A stretch of 64,000 bases of DNA from Legionella hackeliae. Its GTDB lineage: Bacteria; Pseudomonadota; Gammaproteobacteria; Legionellales; Legionellaceae. The first letter of the stretch is position 1; each line of letters begins with the position of its first letter. A program made the translations under genes and the position numbers. Shown here piece after piece: positions 52,747 to 63,105 of the stretch. Below the pieces are notes generated by a model that saw only the letters and a list, made by a program, of their open reading frames with translations, had not been told where the DNA came from and searched no databases. The stretch spans positions 1,008,001 through 1,072,000 of the forward strand of contig NZ_LN681225.1 of assembly GCF_000953655.1 (NCBI RefSeq), given 5' to 3'.

Positions 52747-53319
52747 ATGCCTTTTAAGAAAATGAATGAGTGGTTCGCTAAGGAAAAGGAATTGGGGGTT
52801 GAGGTAAACAGTGTTGTTTTGGCGACGGTCTCGCCAGAGGGACGTCCTCACAATCGGGTTGTTGCTATTCGTGAAATCAAAAATGACTCACTCATTTTCT
52901 TTACCCAACGAGAAACGCGAAAAGTTGCTGATTTGCTGAAGAATCCTGCAGCTGCAATGGATTTCTTTTTAGTGTTGCAACAACGCCAGGTCGTTTTAGA
53001 AGGGGTCGCCAAACCACTGACCTATGAAGAAAATGAGCAATATTGGAATGATTTGCCAAGAGAGAGACAACTGCGCTTTTCAACCTATGCCCCCAGTTCT
53101 GGACAACCCATCACCAGTCTAAGTGAATTGGATGAAAGGAAAAAAGAGCTCGAAGCATTATTTGCTAACAAAGCTGTACCAATGAGCGATTTTTATCAAG
53201 GATTTCGCTTTATACCAGATACGTTTCTTTTTTACTCAGTTGGCTCAACCTCGTTTTCAGAAGCCATAAAATTTACAAAGAACAATAACGATTGGCACGA
53301 GCAACTTCTATCTCCATAG
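52747..53319 (+). CDS. PdxH-like pyridoxine/pyridoxamine 5'-phosphate oxidase family flavoprotein
   Basis: The fold is the split-barrel FMN-binding PNPOx type. It shows NSVVLATVSPEGRPHNRVVAIREI, FFTQRETRKVADLLKNP, a helix YEENEQYWNDLPRERQLRFS and APSSGQPI. The C-terminus FRFIPDTFLFY and WHEQLLSP recalls the FWRIERLAP-type end of PdxH, but key arginines are missing and the protein is 190 residues against about 215. It could be a working PdxH of divergent type or an oxidase paralogue. AAAGAATGAGTT lies before the ATG. Confidence 0.75.
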   Translation: MPFKKMNEWFAKEKELGVEVNSVVLATVSPEGRPHNRVVAIREIKNDSLIFFTQRETRKVADLLKNPAAAMDFFLVLQQRQVVLEGVAKPLTYEENEQYWNDLPRERQLRFSTYAPSSGQPITSLSELDERKKELEALFANKAVPMSDFYQGFRFIPDTFLFYSVGSTSFSEAIKFTKNNNDWHEQLLSP

Positions 53320-53890
53320 AGAAATTCTCGAATTTAAGGTGTCATTGAAGGGGAATGCTGCGGACATAGTAAACTGATTGTCTATCAGAAATCCGAACCA
53401 GTTTTTTTCAAAAATATTTAAAATGGATGAGTTTCAACTGATAAGCTTAATTCAGATGTTATTTCTGGTATAACGATGTTTAATAAATACCAATTCTTGG
53501 TTTCTGATTGAACCAAGATTTATGGAGATTACATTCATCTCTTGCTCAAAGGCAAGAGTAACATTGTAAAATCATATTCCTTGAAGCAGTAAAGTATTTC
53601 TATTGCGAGGGGTAACGTAGGTTATATATCATAAAGCAGGTGAGAATTGATCATTAATGTTGTTTTTATCACTTTTATTCAGTGAGAACAATTAAAATGT
53701 TTGAGATGGATAAGTTTAGTATTAGCATCTTAGCATGGATGATTGATGTAATGCTCTTGTCCCTAATAGATAAGTTAGGTGCATTTATGGCGTTTTTCGA
53801 CCCATCATTTAGAAATCTTGTCAGATTCAATACCTGAATAAACGATACTGGAAGCAAGATGGATACAACATCGATAGGCTATCCTGGGAG
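53320..53890. other. Intergenic region with a possible short gene fragment
   Basis: No convincing gene is seen. A 46-codon plus-strand frame (53698-53838, MFEMDKFSISILAWMIDVML) and, in a shifted frame directly after it, YLNKRYWKQDGYNIDRLSWE and LARFWYQANG to a stop near 53923 look protein-like and could be two pieces of one frameshifted gene end. A small hairpin lies at about 53493-53520 (TTCTTGGTT/AACCAAGA). Confidence 0.3.
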
Positions 53891-54322
53891 TTAGCTCGTT
53901 TTTGGTATCAAGCCAACGGATAGAATACCTGAAATGACGGAGTGTTCATCATTGTCTGATGTATCCCCACTTGCCCCCGCAGCCCCTATAATTTCATTAT
54001 CAAGATTGACGATAAGTACACCTCCTGGAGCAGGAATAAGTCGTCCTTTTGAAGCATTGATAGCTCCTTCCATTAAGTCAGGAATTTCATTTGCCTTGAG
54101 TGCCAAACCTCGTGAACCTATTCCCATGCCCAAAGCACCATAGGCTTTAGCAAACGCTATATCAAACCGCAAAATACCTGCTTTATCTTGACGTTGGAAC
54201 GCAATAAGATGTCCACCCGCGTCAAGAATCGCAATAGACATCGGTTTCAGCGATAATTTCAAACTTTCAATAAACCCCGCCTCAATAATGGCATTTGCTT
54301 TTTCCAGAGTTAATCTATTCAT
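53891..54322 (-). CDS. GlcG/HbpS-like heme-binding family protein (DUF336)
   Basis: The protein (143 residues) has the GlcG fold: LTLEKANAIIEAGF at the start, MSIAILDAGGHLIAFQRQD, and the GGVLIV, GAAGASGDTSDNDEH segments with the conserved glycine-rich turn. Members bind heme or small organic acids or act in degradation pathways; no function can be assigned. It stands alone. No signal peptide is visible. Confidence 0.82.
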   Translation of the reverse strand: MNRLTLEKANAIIEAGFIESLKLSLKPMSIAILDAGGHLIAFQRQDKAGILRFDIAFAKAYGALGMGIGSRGLALKANEIPDLMEGAINASKGRLIPAPGGVLIVNLDNEIIGAAGASGDTSDNDEHSVISGILSVGLIPKTS

Positions 54323-54965
54323 TATATATCCATTTAAATTTAAGGCACTTGTTTTATTGTTTATATTTATATATCAAAAACTCTGATATTGCATGTCCCG
54401 TATTTTTTCACTGATCCAAATAACAGATAACTTTTGTAACTATTAATTACTGCTAAGTCTGGTTAATCGTCTAATCAGAGCTATTATTCGCTCTTGTCGG
54501 TGGATTCAAACAATAAAAGCGATTGGCATACTTAAGTTATGAAACTAATGCATTAGAAAGATTATTTAAATCACAACTTATATCCATTTTAATCTTATAC
54601 TATCTTTAAATATTGATGAAAATTTTAATTCGTTGAAGGTTTTTTTGAAGCATATGATCAAGGTAGAGTAAATAGCTCTGCTGTTAATCACTTTCTGGAA
54701 TGAAAATGAATGAAGGCTATTAAGCCAGTCAAGCTCTATTTAGCCTCGATTGGTACCATTCTTTATCAACATGCAACAATCAAAATCAAAAAAGAATTGT
54801 TTTAATATGGTACAACTTTTTAGAAACTGATGGGGACTTTCAAACTAAATTATTTTCACTTCAACTTCATTCCATTTTGGAATCTTCGATGGAAAAAAAC
54901 TCATTGTACTCTAATTAGTTTTTATGTGAATAATTTACTCATATAGTACTCAATGTAATTTAAAT
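54323..54965. other. AT-rich intergenic region, nothing recognised
   Basis: This 643-bp stretch is very AT-rich. I find no coding frame of natural composition on either strand, no tRNA and no clear repeat. It includes the promoter region of the orphan gene at 54966. The compositional shift fits DNA acquired together with the following gene and the broken genes after it. Confidence 0.4.
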
Positions 54966-56297
54966 ATGGCAATCACAATACTAGCTGAGGAAGAGCAAAA
55001 AGTTAGATTATTGCAACATAATCGGACTTTAAGGACTTGGGAAAGGATACCTTTGGTAAGACGTAATCTAAAGACAGGCTGGCCGCTTCTTCAAGTAAGC
55101 TTATATTCTTTTAATAGTGAATTGCAAGCATATGAACCTGCTTTAGGTGGAGGAAAGTGTCATGACTTTTATATTGGTGCCTTCAATTTAGCTTGTCTAT
55201 TATCACGTATTCCAGGTAAATTATCTTTGAAGGTAGGAAGAGAAGAAGTTGATAAGAAAAGGTTGCACATGGAAGGTGTTGACCTGTTTTTGGCGCGGTT
55301 TACATTTCATCATAAGCTTTTGGGTTTAACAATAGCCTCTGATTCAGGATATGGACTTTGTAAAGTGCTGCACATCGAAACTAAAGAGTTTGATTCGGAA
55401 AGACTTACAAATGCCCTGCTGGATTGCTTTGACTTCGCAAAAAAGAAAGGAGCAGATTTAGATTTAAAGGATATCGCAGATTGGGATAGCTCTGATTACA
55501 ATACTTCTTATACTAAAGAGCAAATAATTCAATCAATCAATGATAATGTTGCCATCTTTTCAGAGGGACAGATTTTTGTGGATCTAGGTGAATTACTGTC
55601 TTGTAAAAAAGATTTATTGAATAGAACAAGTGCTTTTGAAGTTGATCCTAAGCTCCAGGACTTCTTTAAAAGAATTTTCAAAGTCGATGAATTTATGCAA
55701 TTAATACAATCTGATGCTTTTAATCCTAATTATACACTGCATGAGTTAAATTCAACGGCGGTGGATTATGTTTCAACGGATGAGGTAGATGAACAAGAGT
55801 TATCTGATGAAGAGGAGTTATCTCATGTAAAAGAGTTATCTTTTGAGTTAAATTTTAAAAATCTACTCGATCAACTCAAAGTAATGGAAAAGTACGGTAA
55901 CAGCCTATTAGAGGTAGATAGTCTCAAAGGTCATACTGCAATTAAACTTGTTGAGAATTTGCGTAATTTTATTGATGAATTTAAGATAAATGCATTAATT
56001 AAGCAACCTGGTAGAGAGGAGATTAATCACTTTAAAGTAAATTTTAAAGGTATTTTGCATCGAGAAGATAAATTAATGGAAGATCATAGAAAAATATGGA
56101 AGCCAATTATAGCAAATATTCTTATTGCACTAACCGGGATTGGATTAGTTGCAATTGCAGTGAACACAAGCATAAAGTTTTTTAATGATGAGAAAATAAA
56201 AATTAACAACACCCTATTTTTTGCTAAAACTCATGGACAAAAAGAGATAGAGGAAATTGAAAAGAAATTGGACTCACTTTCCAATCAGATGCTCTAA
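54966..56297 (+). CDS. Large orphan protein with acidic repeat and C-terminal membrane helix
   Basis: I do not recognise this 443-residue protein. The N-terminal 240 residues are mixed alpha/beta (LLQVSLYSFNSELQAYEPAL, FYIGAFNLACLLSRIPGKL). An acidic repeat (about 270-295, EVDEQELSDEEELSHVKELS) is followed by helical segments and a transmembrane helix (about 380-402, IIANILIALTGIGLVAIAV). The C-terminus is charged, with a glutamate-rich block (KEIEEIEKKLD) of the E-block kind seen in Dot/Icm substrates. It lies next to a decayed mobile region, which fits horizontal acquisition. Translocation is inference. Confidence 0.6.
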   Translation: MAITILAEEEQKVRLLQHNRTLRTWERIPLVRRNLKTGWPLLQVSLYSFNSELQAYEPALGGGKCHDFYIGAFNLACLLSRIPGKLSLKVGREEVDKKRLHMEGVDLFLARFTFHHKLLGLTIASDSGYGLCKVLHIETKEFDSERLTNALLDCFDFAKKKGADLDLKDIADWDSSDYNTSYTKEQIIQSINDNVAIFSEGQIFVDLGELLSCKKDLLNRTSAFEVDPKLQDFFKRIFKVDEFMQLIQSDAFNPNYTLHELNSTAVDYVSTDEVDEQELSDEEELSHVKELSFELNFKNLLDQLKVMEKYGNSLLEVDSLKGHTAIKLVENLRNFIDEFKINALIKQPGREEINHFKVNFKGILHREDKLMEDHRKIWKPIIANILIALTGIGLVAIAVNTSIKFFNDEKIKINNTLFFAKTHGQKEIEEIEKKLDSLSNQML

Positions 56298-56349
56298 AAC
56301 TGAAGTAGACTGTCAGGTCAAATTTAATTTATAAACTTTTCCTTCCAGA

Positions 56350-56516
56350 AAGGCTGAATTGGAGGTCGAGAACGGAAAATGACAGCAAGCAAAATAGAAG
56401 CTGCTAAGCACTTATTGCTTTCTGGCAACTCACCCAAAGATGTAGCTTAGAATTTGGGAGTTTCTGTGCAAACATTATTCCGATAGCTTCCTGATTCAAA
56501 TAATAAAAATTTGTGA
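56350..56516 (+). pseudogene. Serine recombinase (resolvase) C-terminal remnant
   Basis: From 56379 the frame MTASKIEAAKHLLLSGNSPK, DVA, stop, NLGVSVQTLFR, stop, LPDSNN reads as the helix-turn-helix end of a Tn3-type resolvase or invertase. Both internal stops are TAG and explainable by single changes at Lys and Trp codons. Bases 56364-56378 encode GREK-like GRERK that precedes it in the family. The catalytic domain is absent. Confidence 0.75.
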
Positions 56517-56989
56517 AACAATAATAAAGAGGGAAAAAAGTTAGAATATCATGGTGTTTGTTTATGTAATGAAACAACGCAAACAGCTAGAGGATAGCCT
56601 TATAATCAACTTCTATGTTCTTTTACCATGTGTCAAAAATCATCTAATTGTTGCTTGGGTTGAGTTTCCTTTGAATCATTTTCAATGGACCGCAAGTAAC
56701 CCTGGGCTACCAATCTTCCGAAAAACTAGACGTTGCTTCTGAAAGAAATGTAGTCTCGTGTTAGCTACGTTGAATCAGATATATTCAAATATCTGTATAA
56801 CTATTGCTTCGTTAAAAATCCAAATTTGGTAGTTCCGAATAAAAAAATGGCTATAAGGAAAGCGCCCCTTTGTGGTGGGGAACCACACATTTATCAGATA
56901 AAGCTGAAATGATCTTTTTTGTTGGTTCCTCCTAAGAACCGTTAAGGTACGAGAACATATGCCTGATAAACCAGATAACTTCTTTATTA
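56517..56989. other. Region without recognisable genes
   Basis: Only short frames are present, none with recognisable family features; one of 63 codons at 56551 has no binding site and an odd composition. The stretch separates the resolvase remnant from the IS3 remnant and is probably decayed mobile DNA. Confidence 0.4.
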
Positions 56990-57595
56990 AACCCAGAGCT
57001 AACTCAAGATTGGAGTACTCCTCAAGGCCAAGAGGGCGGCAGGTGCGCGATTAGGAAGCCGTTTTTTGTCTTTAGGACGCATATTGAGCAATATACCCGA
57101 TAAATGCGTTTATGATTCACCTATGACCCTGACGGCGTAAGACTTAAAGCCATACGACGGATAGCGTTCGGATGACTCCTGCAAGGCTGCAATAAGCTCT
57201 TCATCAGCTTGGCTATCCGGCTTATATCGATAAACCGAGTCGCTGATACACACAACCTTACAAGCACGGCGTAAACTCATAGTATCAGTATTCACTGCAT
57301 AATCAACCAGCTCCCGTCTGACAGATGGCTTCAGAGTTTTTTTTGACAATATCCTTCATGATTTTGTGATCAAGACTTAGCTCAGCACACATTTGCTTTA
57401 GACGACGGTTCTCTTCCACAAGATCTTTTAGACGTTTTACGTCGGATGCCTCCATACCAATATATTTTGCTTTCCAGTTCTGATAGGTTGCATCTGAAAT
57501 CCCCTATTCACGACAAATTTCTTTTACCAGCCGACCTGCTCCGACTTCTCTTAGAATTTTTACAATTGTGTTTCTGTATAACGTGATTTTTTCAT
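56990..57595 (-). pseudogene. IS3-family transposase remnant (orfA and truncated orfB)
   Basis: On the minus strand orfA starts near 57595 (MKKSRYTETQ) and, with frame shifts and stops, encodes REVGAGRLVKEIC, NWKAKYIGMEASDVKRLKDL and ELSLDHKIMKDIVKK, the IS3/IS407-type helix-turn-helix and leucine zipper. OrfB continues (KTLKPSVRRELVDYAVNT, RRACKVVCISDSVYRYKPD, ERYPSYGF) and further broken pieces (WNHKRIYRVY-like and KDKKRLPNRAPAAL) run to about 57000. The DDE catalytic part is missing. Confidence 0.88.
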
Positions 57596-57662
57596 TTTTG
57601 TTCTCCTCAAACATAGTTTAACTTCGAGAACTCTAATCAGAAATGCACCTATTTTAGGGGAG

Positions 57663-57854
57663 GGTTACAATATTGTGCTTTGTGCAAAAAATAAAGATCA
57701 AGTTGAAGAATTTTATGCAACAGCAATCGAAGCTAGTGGTCAATGTAATGGTGAAACCGGGCTCAGGCCACAATATATCAAAATTTATCATGGTGCATTT
57801 ATTATTGATTCGATTGGACACAATACAGAGGCGGTTTTCAACTCTAAACGGTAA
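57663..57854 (+). pseudogene. VOC/glyoxalase-family C-terminal remnant
   Basis: The frame 57663-57854 reads NIVLCAKNKDQVEEFYATAI, EASGQCNGETGLRPQYIKIY and HGAFIIDSIGHNTEAVFNS, typical of the second half of a vicinal oxygen chelate protein (AxDxxQVxxFYxAA, GLRPxYxxxYYGAFxxDPDGHNxEAV). It has no start and the first half is missing where the IS3 remnant begins, so insertion or deletion removed it. Confidence 0.8.
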
Positions 57855-57884
57855 ATTTTGACATGAATGGGGTCATTACCGTAA

Positions 57885-58320
57885 TAAGGGGTAAAAACCT
57901 TAAAAAATCATCGCTTTTTCTGCGAATACTTCAGGGCGCATTCAATAAGCTGCTATTAAAGCTAAAGACATCAATTCCAGTGCCTTGAAGTGTTGTTTTA
58001 ATTTTTTTACCGCGCTCAATATTCTTTGGCTCATAGCAGCGATTCCAATAAATCGCACCAATTCCGGCTGCTTTCACTAGGTCTATTGTCTATCTAATCG
58101 GGTTCCTTTACGCAGAATAAGGGTAATTTATTTTACTTCATTAGGGAGTCATTAAGCGCATAGGCTTTGATCAAGCCACTAGGCGTGTGCTCCACCAAGA
58201 GTGCTGTTTTCATCCACAATATAGACTCTAATCACTGTTTCTTGATTAGTGCATGCTTCAAAAAATGCAGGATTATGCTAATCGCAAATATTGCCTTAAT
58301 CAAACTAAGGCGGTACTCAT
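57885..58320 (-). pseudogene. phrB: Deoxyribodipyrimidine photolyase N-terminal remnant
   Basis: The minus strand starts at ATG 58320, with AAGGATC upstream. The frame reads MSTALV, stop, LRQYLRLA, stop, then NPAFFEACTNQETVIRVYIV, DENSTLGGAHA, broken WLDQSLCA, LILRKGTRLD, KAAGIGAIYWNRCYEPKNIE, QGTGIDVFSFNSSLLNAP and SIRRKSDDF. This is the antenna-binding N-terminal part of a class I photolyase (about 130 residues) with several stops and shifts. The FAD-binding two-thirds is gone. It lies just after cyoD on the same strand. Confidence 0.85.
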
Positions 58321-58389
58321 ATGATCCTTTCTTATTTTTTGTGGAGGGTCATTTGCTCTGTGAGTCGAAGTGAAATGGAGAGAAATAGT

Positions 58390-58728
58390 TTAATGCATCA
58401 TATAATAGTTTAAGTTCCACATAATCCATAAGGACCCAACAATAATCGATGTCAAAATAACGCCTGTGAAAAGAAAGGTCATTACATTCATTTTTCCTTG
58501 CTCTGTTTGTGTGCTCAAGCGAAGGAAGCAAATGACCTGTACCAAAAATTGAATGCAAGCTGAAGCAAAAATAAGTGTCAATATTTCTGTTTTTGAAAAA
58601 ATGTGTGACATGACTAGCCAAAATGAGAGCAGCGTCAGGAAAGAGCAACTTATAAAACCAACTAAATAAAGCCCCAGTTTTTTTTGGCCTGTGCCATAAT
58701 CCGGCGCCTTTATTCCATGATGTTCCAT
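58390..58728 (-). CDS. cyoD: Cytochrome bo3 ubiquinol oxidase subunit IV
   Basis: CyoD is the small assembly subunit of the bo3-type quinol oxidase, here 112 residues with three membrane helices and the family segments LGLYLVGFISCSFLTLLSFW and ACIQFLVQVICFLRLS. It starts one base after the cyoC stop, closing the operon; no cyoE follows. The photolyase remnant begins 70 bp downstream. Confidence 0.93.
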   Translation of the reverse strand: MEHHGIKAPDYGTGQKKLGLYLVGFISCSFLTLLSFWLVMSHIFSKTEILTLIFASACIQFLVQVICFLRLSTQTEQGKMNVMTFLFTGVILTSIIVGSLWIMWNLNYYMMH

Positions 58729-58729
58729 G

Positions 58730-59326
58730 TTAAATAGCCCCCATCAGGTATACAATTGTAAATACAAAAATCCAAACAATGTCTAAAAAATTCCAAAATA
58801 ACCCCAAATAGGTCATTCGGCGTCGCTTTACTTGATTTAATCTAATCAAGGGAAGCTGGACAATCATTATAATAATCCACAACAAACCAAAACCAACATG
58901 CAGTCCATGAGTACCTACTAAAGTGAAAAACGAGGAAATTGCGCCACTAACATCCCATCGAAAACCTTCATTGGCCATATGTATAAACTCAGTGACTTCC
59001 ATTGAAATAAAGCCAGCACCAAGCAAGAAGGTGATAGCAAGCCAAAGTTGAACTTTGTAAGATTTATCCCTATATAAATTTAAAATCGCTAAGCAAAAAG
59101 TAAAGTTAGATATCAGCAAAAGAAATGTTTCGATGAGTACATCATGTAAATTTACATAATTTTTAAGCGCAGGCCCTGGGTGACCTGGATTGTTTAACAC
59201 TAAAAAGGTTGCAAATAAACAACCAAATAGAATGCAATCCGTCAGTATGTAAATCCAAAAACCAAATACATCCGTTGAATCGCTGTCATGATGATGTATG
59301 TTAGTCAGGATTGCTTCATTGTGCAT
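58730..59326 (-). CDS. cyoC: Cytochrome bo3 ubiquinol oxidase subunit III
   Basis: CyoC is a five-helix subunit. The 198-residue sequence shows DVFGFWIYILTDCILFGCLF, the helix with FISMEVTEFIHMANEG, and THGLHVGFGLLWIIIMIVQL. Its ATG overlaps the cyoB stop (TAATG). It fits the family in length and in operon position. Confidence 0.95.
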   Translation of the reverse strand: MHNEAILTNIHHHDSDSTDVFGFWIYILTDCILFGCLFATFLVLNNPGHPGPALKNYVNLHDVLIETFLLLISNFTFCLAILNLYRDKSYKVQLWLAITFLLGAGFISMEVTEFIHMANEGFRWDVSGAISSFFTLVGTHGLHVGFGLLWIIIMIVQLPLIRLNQVKRRRMTYLGLFWNFLDIVWIFVFTIVYLMGAI

Positions 59327-61320
59327 TACACGAGCTCCTTAAAGTGAGCTAATTCAGTTTTTTTGACTGTTTCAGCATCGATATAATAATCAACGTCGTT
59401 TGAAAACGTCCGAGCAATAGCGGTGGAGACAACTCCAACTAAACCAATAATTCCCGGGATAAGCATATGCCAAATTAGAGCAAATCCTACAATTCCAGAA
59501 AAAATGGCAATAATAAATCCTGCCGATGTATTTTTTGGCATATGAATTGGGTCGTAACGAATTTCTTTAGGATTAATGTGGCCCTCTGCCCGATGATGTT
59601 GCTTATCTACCCAAAACTGGTCGAGTACTTGTACGGTGGGTAATTTAGCAAAATTATATACGGGTGCGGGTGATGCAACCGACCACTCCAATGTCCTTCC
59701 ATTCCATGGATCACCCGTTTGGTCATGGAGAGCATGACGATTTTTAATGCTGGCAATGAGCTGAATAACCTGAAACACAATACCTACTAAAATGAGCAAG
59801 GCACCCATCGCTGCAAAAACTAAATAGGGTTGATACATTGTGTTTGCGTAATGATTAGTGCGGCGCACGAATCCATCAAGGCCTAAAACGTACAAGGGCA
59901 TGAAGGCGCAATAAAAACCGGTAACCCAAAAATAAAAAGCGCGTTTACCCCAGGTCTCATCCAAACGAAAACCAAAGGCTTTGGGAAACCAATAGGTGAT
60001 TCCAGCAAAGGCACCAAAAAGTACACCGCCGATTATCACATTATGAAAGTGTGCGACGAGAAACAGACTGTTATGCGTTTGAAAATCAACAGGGGGGACC
60101 GCCATCATAACACCCGTCATACCACCTATTGCAAAAGTAGTAAAAAAGGCCGTAACCCATAGCATGGGTGTTGCCATGATAATTCGGCCCTTGTACATAG
60201 TAAACAACCAGTTAAATACTTTTACTCCCGTAGGAATGGCAATAATCATAGTCGCTATTCCAAAAAAGGAGTTTACATCTGCTCCAGCGCCCATAGTAAA
60301 AAAATGGTGAAGCCAAACCAGGAAGGATAATAACGTTATCATCGCTATAGCCCATACCATAGTGGTGTAGCCAAATAATTTCTTTTGACTGAAAGTTGCT
60401 ACCACTTCAGAAAAAATACCAAAGACTGGCAAAATTAAGATATATACCTCTGGGTGACCCCATACCCAAATTAAATTAATATACATCATGCTGTTTCCAC
60501 CGGCGAAATCAGAAAAGAAATGCATATCAAGCATGCGATCGAGTGATAAAAGAGCAAGCGTCACCGTTAAAACGGGAAAAGCAAGCGCTACTAAAATCAT
60601 GGCGCACAGGGCAGACCAAACAAATACAGGCATTTTCATTAAAGTCATGCCTTCACATCGCATTTTCAAAATAGTCGCAATAAAATTAATTCCTCCAAGC
60701 AAGGTTCCAACGCCTGAAATTTGTAAGGACCAGATATAGTAATCCACACCTACGTCAGGACTATAATACAGCTCAGACAAAGGGGGATAAGCAAGCCAAC
60801 CAGTTGAGGCAAACTGCCCCACCACTAGTGAAATATTGCACAACATTGCTCCGACAAAGGTTAGCCAAAAACTAAGTGAATTTAGATAAGGATAAGCCAC
60901 ATCACGCGCACCAATCTGTAGAGGGACTATCATATTCAGAAGGGCGAAAATAAGCGGCATAGCAACAAAGAAAATCATAATAACGCCATGTGCTGTAAAA
61001 ATCTGATCGTAATGATCGGGCGTTAAAAATCCCGCGGCATTGCCCGCGGCAACTGCTTGTTGTGAGCGCATTAAAAGCGCGTCTGAAAAACCACGCAGCA
61101 ACATTACAAACGCTAAGATTAAATACATAATCCCAATTTTTTTATGATCTACTGAAGTCACCCATTCGTTCCAGATATAGTACCATTTTTTAAATATCGT
61201 CAATAAGGTAAGAACCCCTACAAATGCTAGCACCATAAACAATCCAGCCCCCATAGCAAAAGGATTGTGAAAAGGTATAGCATCCAGGGTCAATTTGCCG
61301 AGTAATAAATTTTGAAGCAT
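59326..61320 (-). CDS. cyoB: Cytochrome bo3 ubiquinol oxidase subunit I
   Basis: CyoB holds low-spin heme b, heme o and CuB, where oxygen is reduced to water with proton pumping. The 664-residue protein has about 15 membrane helices. Visible are [10 protein letters not shown] (low-spin heme ligand), [17 protein letters not shown] (CuB histidine and the His-Tyr pair), LHHFFTMG and [11 protein letters not shown] (heme and CuB ligands). AAGGAATAGTT precedes the ATG, two bases after cyoA. Confidence 0.97.
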   Translation of the reverse strand: MLQNLLLGKLTLDAIPFHNPFAMGAGLFMVLAFVGVLTLLTIFKKWYYIWNEWVTSVDHKKIGIMYLILAFVMLLRGFSDALLMRSQQAVAAGNAAGFLTPDHYDQIFTAHGVIMIFFVAMPLIFALLNMIVPLQIGARDVAYPYLNSLSFWLTFVGAMLCNISLVVGQFASTGWLAYPPLSELYYSPDVGVDYYIWSLQISGVGTLLGGINFIATILKMRCEGMTLMKMPVFVWSALCAMILVALAFPVLTVTLALLSLDRMLDMHFFSDFAGGNSMMYINLIWVWGHPEVYILILPVFGIFSEVVATFSQKKLFGYTTMVWAIAMITLLSFLVWLHHFFTMGAGADVNSFFGIATMIIAIPTGVKVFNWLFTMYKGRIIMATPMLWVTAFFTTFAIGGMTGVMMAVPPVDFQTHNSLFLVAHFHNVIIGGVLFGAFAGITYWFPKAFGFRLDETWGKRAFYFWVTGFYCAFMPLYVLGLDGFVRRTNHYANTMYQPYLVFAAMGALLILVGIVFQVIQLIASIKNRHALHDQTGDPWNGRTLEWSVASPAPVYNFAKLPTVQVLDQFWVDKQHHRAEGHINPKEIRYDPIHMPKNTSAGFIIAIFSGIVGFALIWHMLIPGIIGLVGVVSTAIARTFSNDVDYYIDAETVKKTELAHFKELV

Positions 61321-61322
61321 AA

Positions 61323-62270
61323 CTATTCCTTATGGAATTTAACGGTATTTTCACGTGGGTGCGTCCGACCTATACTTTCCATATAGGTCATGACTACTTT
61401 GTTGAAGAGGTCATTTTGCACGCCCGAGAATAGTTTTGGTTTATCAGCAATCGATGGGTATAACAACTGATTGTAAGATGCATCTGTCAACCCATTAGGC
61501 GATTTTTTTACTTCTGTAAACCATTGTTCTAGTGTTTGTGGCTCAACAACATGGACTTCAAAATGCATGTCTGAAAATCCATCTCCATTGTATTGCGTGT
61601 TTAAACCGTCATAAACGCCCGGTTCAGTTGCTAAAAGATGCAACCGGGTTCGCATTCCAGCCATGGCATAAATCTGACTTCCTAGCTGCGGTATAAAAAA
61701 GGCGCTCATTGGGACATTATCTGTTGTTATCCAATACTCCACCTGCTGTCCTAATGGAATCTCAAGATAATTCACTGTTGCAATATTTTGTTCTGGATAG
61801 ATAAATAGCCATTTCCAGGGCAAAGCGATCACTTGGACTAACAAGGTTTTTTGAGCTTGGCCTCCAATAGGTCGATAGGGATCCAATTCATGCGTCTTTT
61901 TCCATGTCATAATGGCCAAAACCAATATAATCACACAAGGAATACCCCACCATAATGCTTCTAAATAAAAATTATGGCTCCAATTCGGCTTATAATCCTT
62001 GATACGGTGTGATACTTGATAGTGATAAACAAAGGTAAGGCTCATGATGATAACAGGTAATACTACTATCAACATTAAAGCCAACGTGTCAAAAAACAAC
62101 TTACGCTGCTCTAAAGCAATGACACCCTTGGGGTTAAGCATCCCTATAAAATGCTCTTTACAACCACTTAAAGAAAGCAGTATTAGAGAGCCTAAAATGA
62201 TGAATATACCTTTTGAGACCCAATGAAAGGCATTTGTATTAATCATAGCAGTTCGCGTCCTTGCGACCAT
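61323..62270 (-). CDS. cyoA: Cytochrome bo3 ubiquinol oxidase subunit II
   Basis: CyoA is the lipoprotein subunit II of the quinol oxidase. The signal ends in a lipobox (ILLSLSGC), two membrane helices follow, and a periplasmic cupredoxin domain holds [20 protein letters not shown]. The copper A cysteines of cytochrome c oxidases are absent, as expected for a quinol oxidase. ATG 62270 is chosen because AGGAG lies five bases upstream; GTG 62276 is within that site. Length is 315. It heads the operon cyoABCD. Confidence 0.94.
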   Translation of the reverse strand: MVARTRTAMINTNAFHWVSKGIFIILGSLILLSLSGCKEHFIGMLNPKGVIALEQRKLFFDTLALMLIVVLPVIIMSLTFVYHYQVSHRIKDYKPNWSHNFYLEALWWGIPCVIILVLAIMTWKKTHELDPYRPIGGQAQKTLLVQVIALPWKWLFIYPEQNIATVNYLEIPLGQQVEYWITTDNVPMSAFFIPQLGSQIYAMAGMRTRLHLLATEPGVYDGLNTQYNGDGFSDMHFEVHVVEPQTLEQWFTEVKKSPNGLTDASYNQLLYPSIADKPKLFSGVQNDLFNKVVMTYMESIGRTHPRENTVKFHKE

Positions 62271-62369
62271 AAACACTCCTGATTGTGTTACTTTCCAAGG
62301 TCTTAGTATAATGATACCATTAAAAAAGATTTTATCTAAAATAACAAGTAATTACTATGGATTGGTAAT

Positions 62370-62762
62370 ATGACCTATTTAATATTTGCTCGCTGGTTTG
62401 GATTGGTATCAGTAGTACTTTCTTTAGGTATTTTATTTAATCTAGAGGATGCTCGCGATATGGCGAAACACATGGTGAAATCAGATTCAGGTTACATCAT
62501 GGGTGGAGTTCTTCCCACTATCTTCGGCAGTTTATCTTTAATGTTCGCCAATAGTTTTGAGTTAGGATGGACCTTAATCATTACTTTAATTGGAGCAAGT
62601 ATGCTTTTGATTGGGGTTTTCCGAGTCATTTTTGTCAAGCAATGGAAAGCACTTTTATCACAATACATTCAAGAAATCCCTTTTTTGTTTAGCTTATTTG
62701 GCTTGATGTTCGGTGTAATCCTGCTCTACGTTGGTTTTATCGCAAATTCATTTGCATTCTAG
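62370..62762 (+). CDS. Small integral membrane protein with four helices
   Basis: I do not recognise the family. The 130-residue protein has four hydrophobic helices (about 5-24, 42-60, 66-86 and 103-127) and a short positive loop with VKQWKALLSQYI. It is divergent from cyoA with a 99-bp gap, so the two may share regulation. No binding site is conspicuous (GGATTGGTAAT before the ATG). Confidence 0.65.
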   Translation: MTYLIFARWFGLVSVVLSLGILFNLEDARDMAKHMVKSDSGYIMGGVLPTIFGSLSLMFANSFELGWTLIITLIGASMLLIGVFRVIFVKQWKALLSQYIQEIPFLFSLFGLMFGVILLYVGFIANSFAF

Positions 62763-62764
62763 AA

Positions 62765-63090
62765 CGCGTAGAATTGCGAATAGGTCCCAAAAACTGGTTA
62801 TTGCTGAGTAATGTTGTAGCGGCAATCAAAGTCATCACTGCCATAAAAATTAGATATTAAGCGGGCGTGATAAGGCCCATATTTTCTGTGAGTAAAGTAA
62901 CAATCAATGGCGTACTGCCACCAAATAAAGCATTTCCTAAGTTATAAGAAAATGCGATGCTGCTGTAGCGAATGTTCTCAGGACAATTTTCAACAATAGC
63001 GGCTAGAGTATTGCCTTATTCTAACGAGCTTAGAATCGTTGCTGTACCTAAAGATACTAGCGTTGATATTACGGATTTCAACTGCAGTAA
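62765..63090 (-). pseudogene. MHS/ProP-type MFS transporter C-terminal remnant
   Basis: On the minus strand the frame reads NTLAAIVENCPENIRYSSIA, FSYNLGNALFGGSTPLIVTL and LTENMGLITPA, with stops before NTLAAI and after TPA. The E-x-x-P-x-x-IRYSS and FGGxTPLI patterns are those of the metabolite:H+ symporter (MHS, ProP-like) branch. Only the last third remains, without start. It lies just beyond the small membrane protein. Confidence 0.8.
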
Positions 63091-63105
63091 ATAAAAACAG
63101 GGTAA

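Noticed and set aside
56551-56742. 63-codon frame between the resolvase and IS3 remnants
   Set aside because: It has no binding site, no family features and unusual composition.
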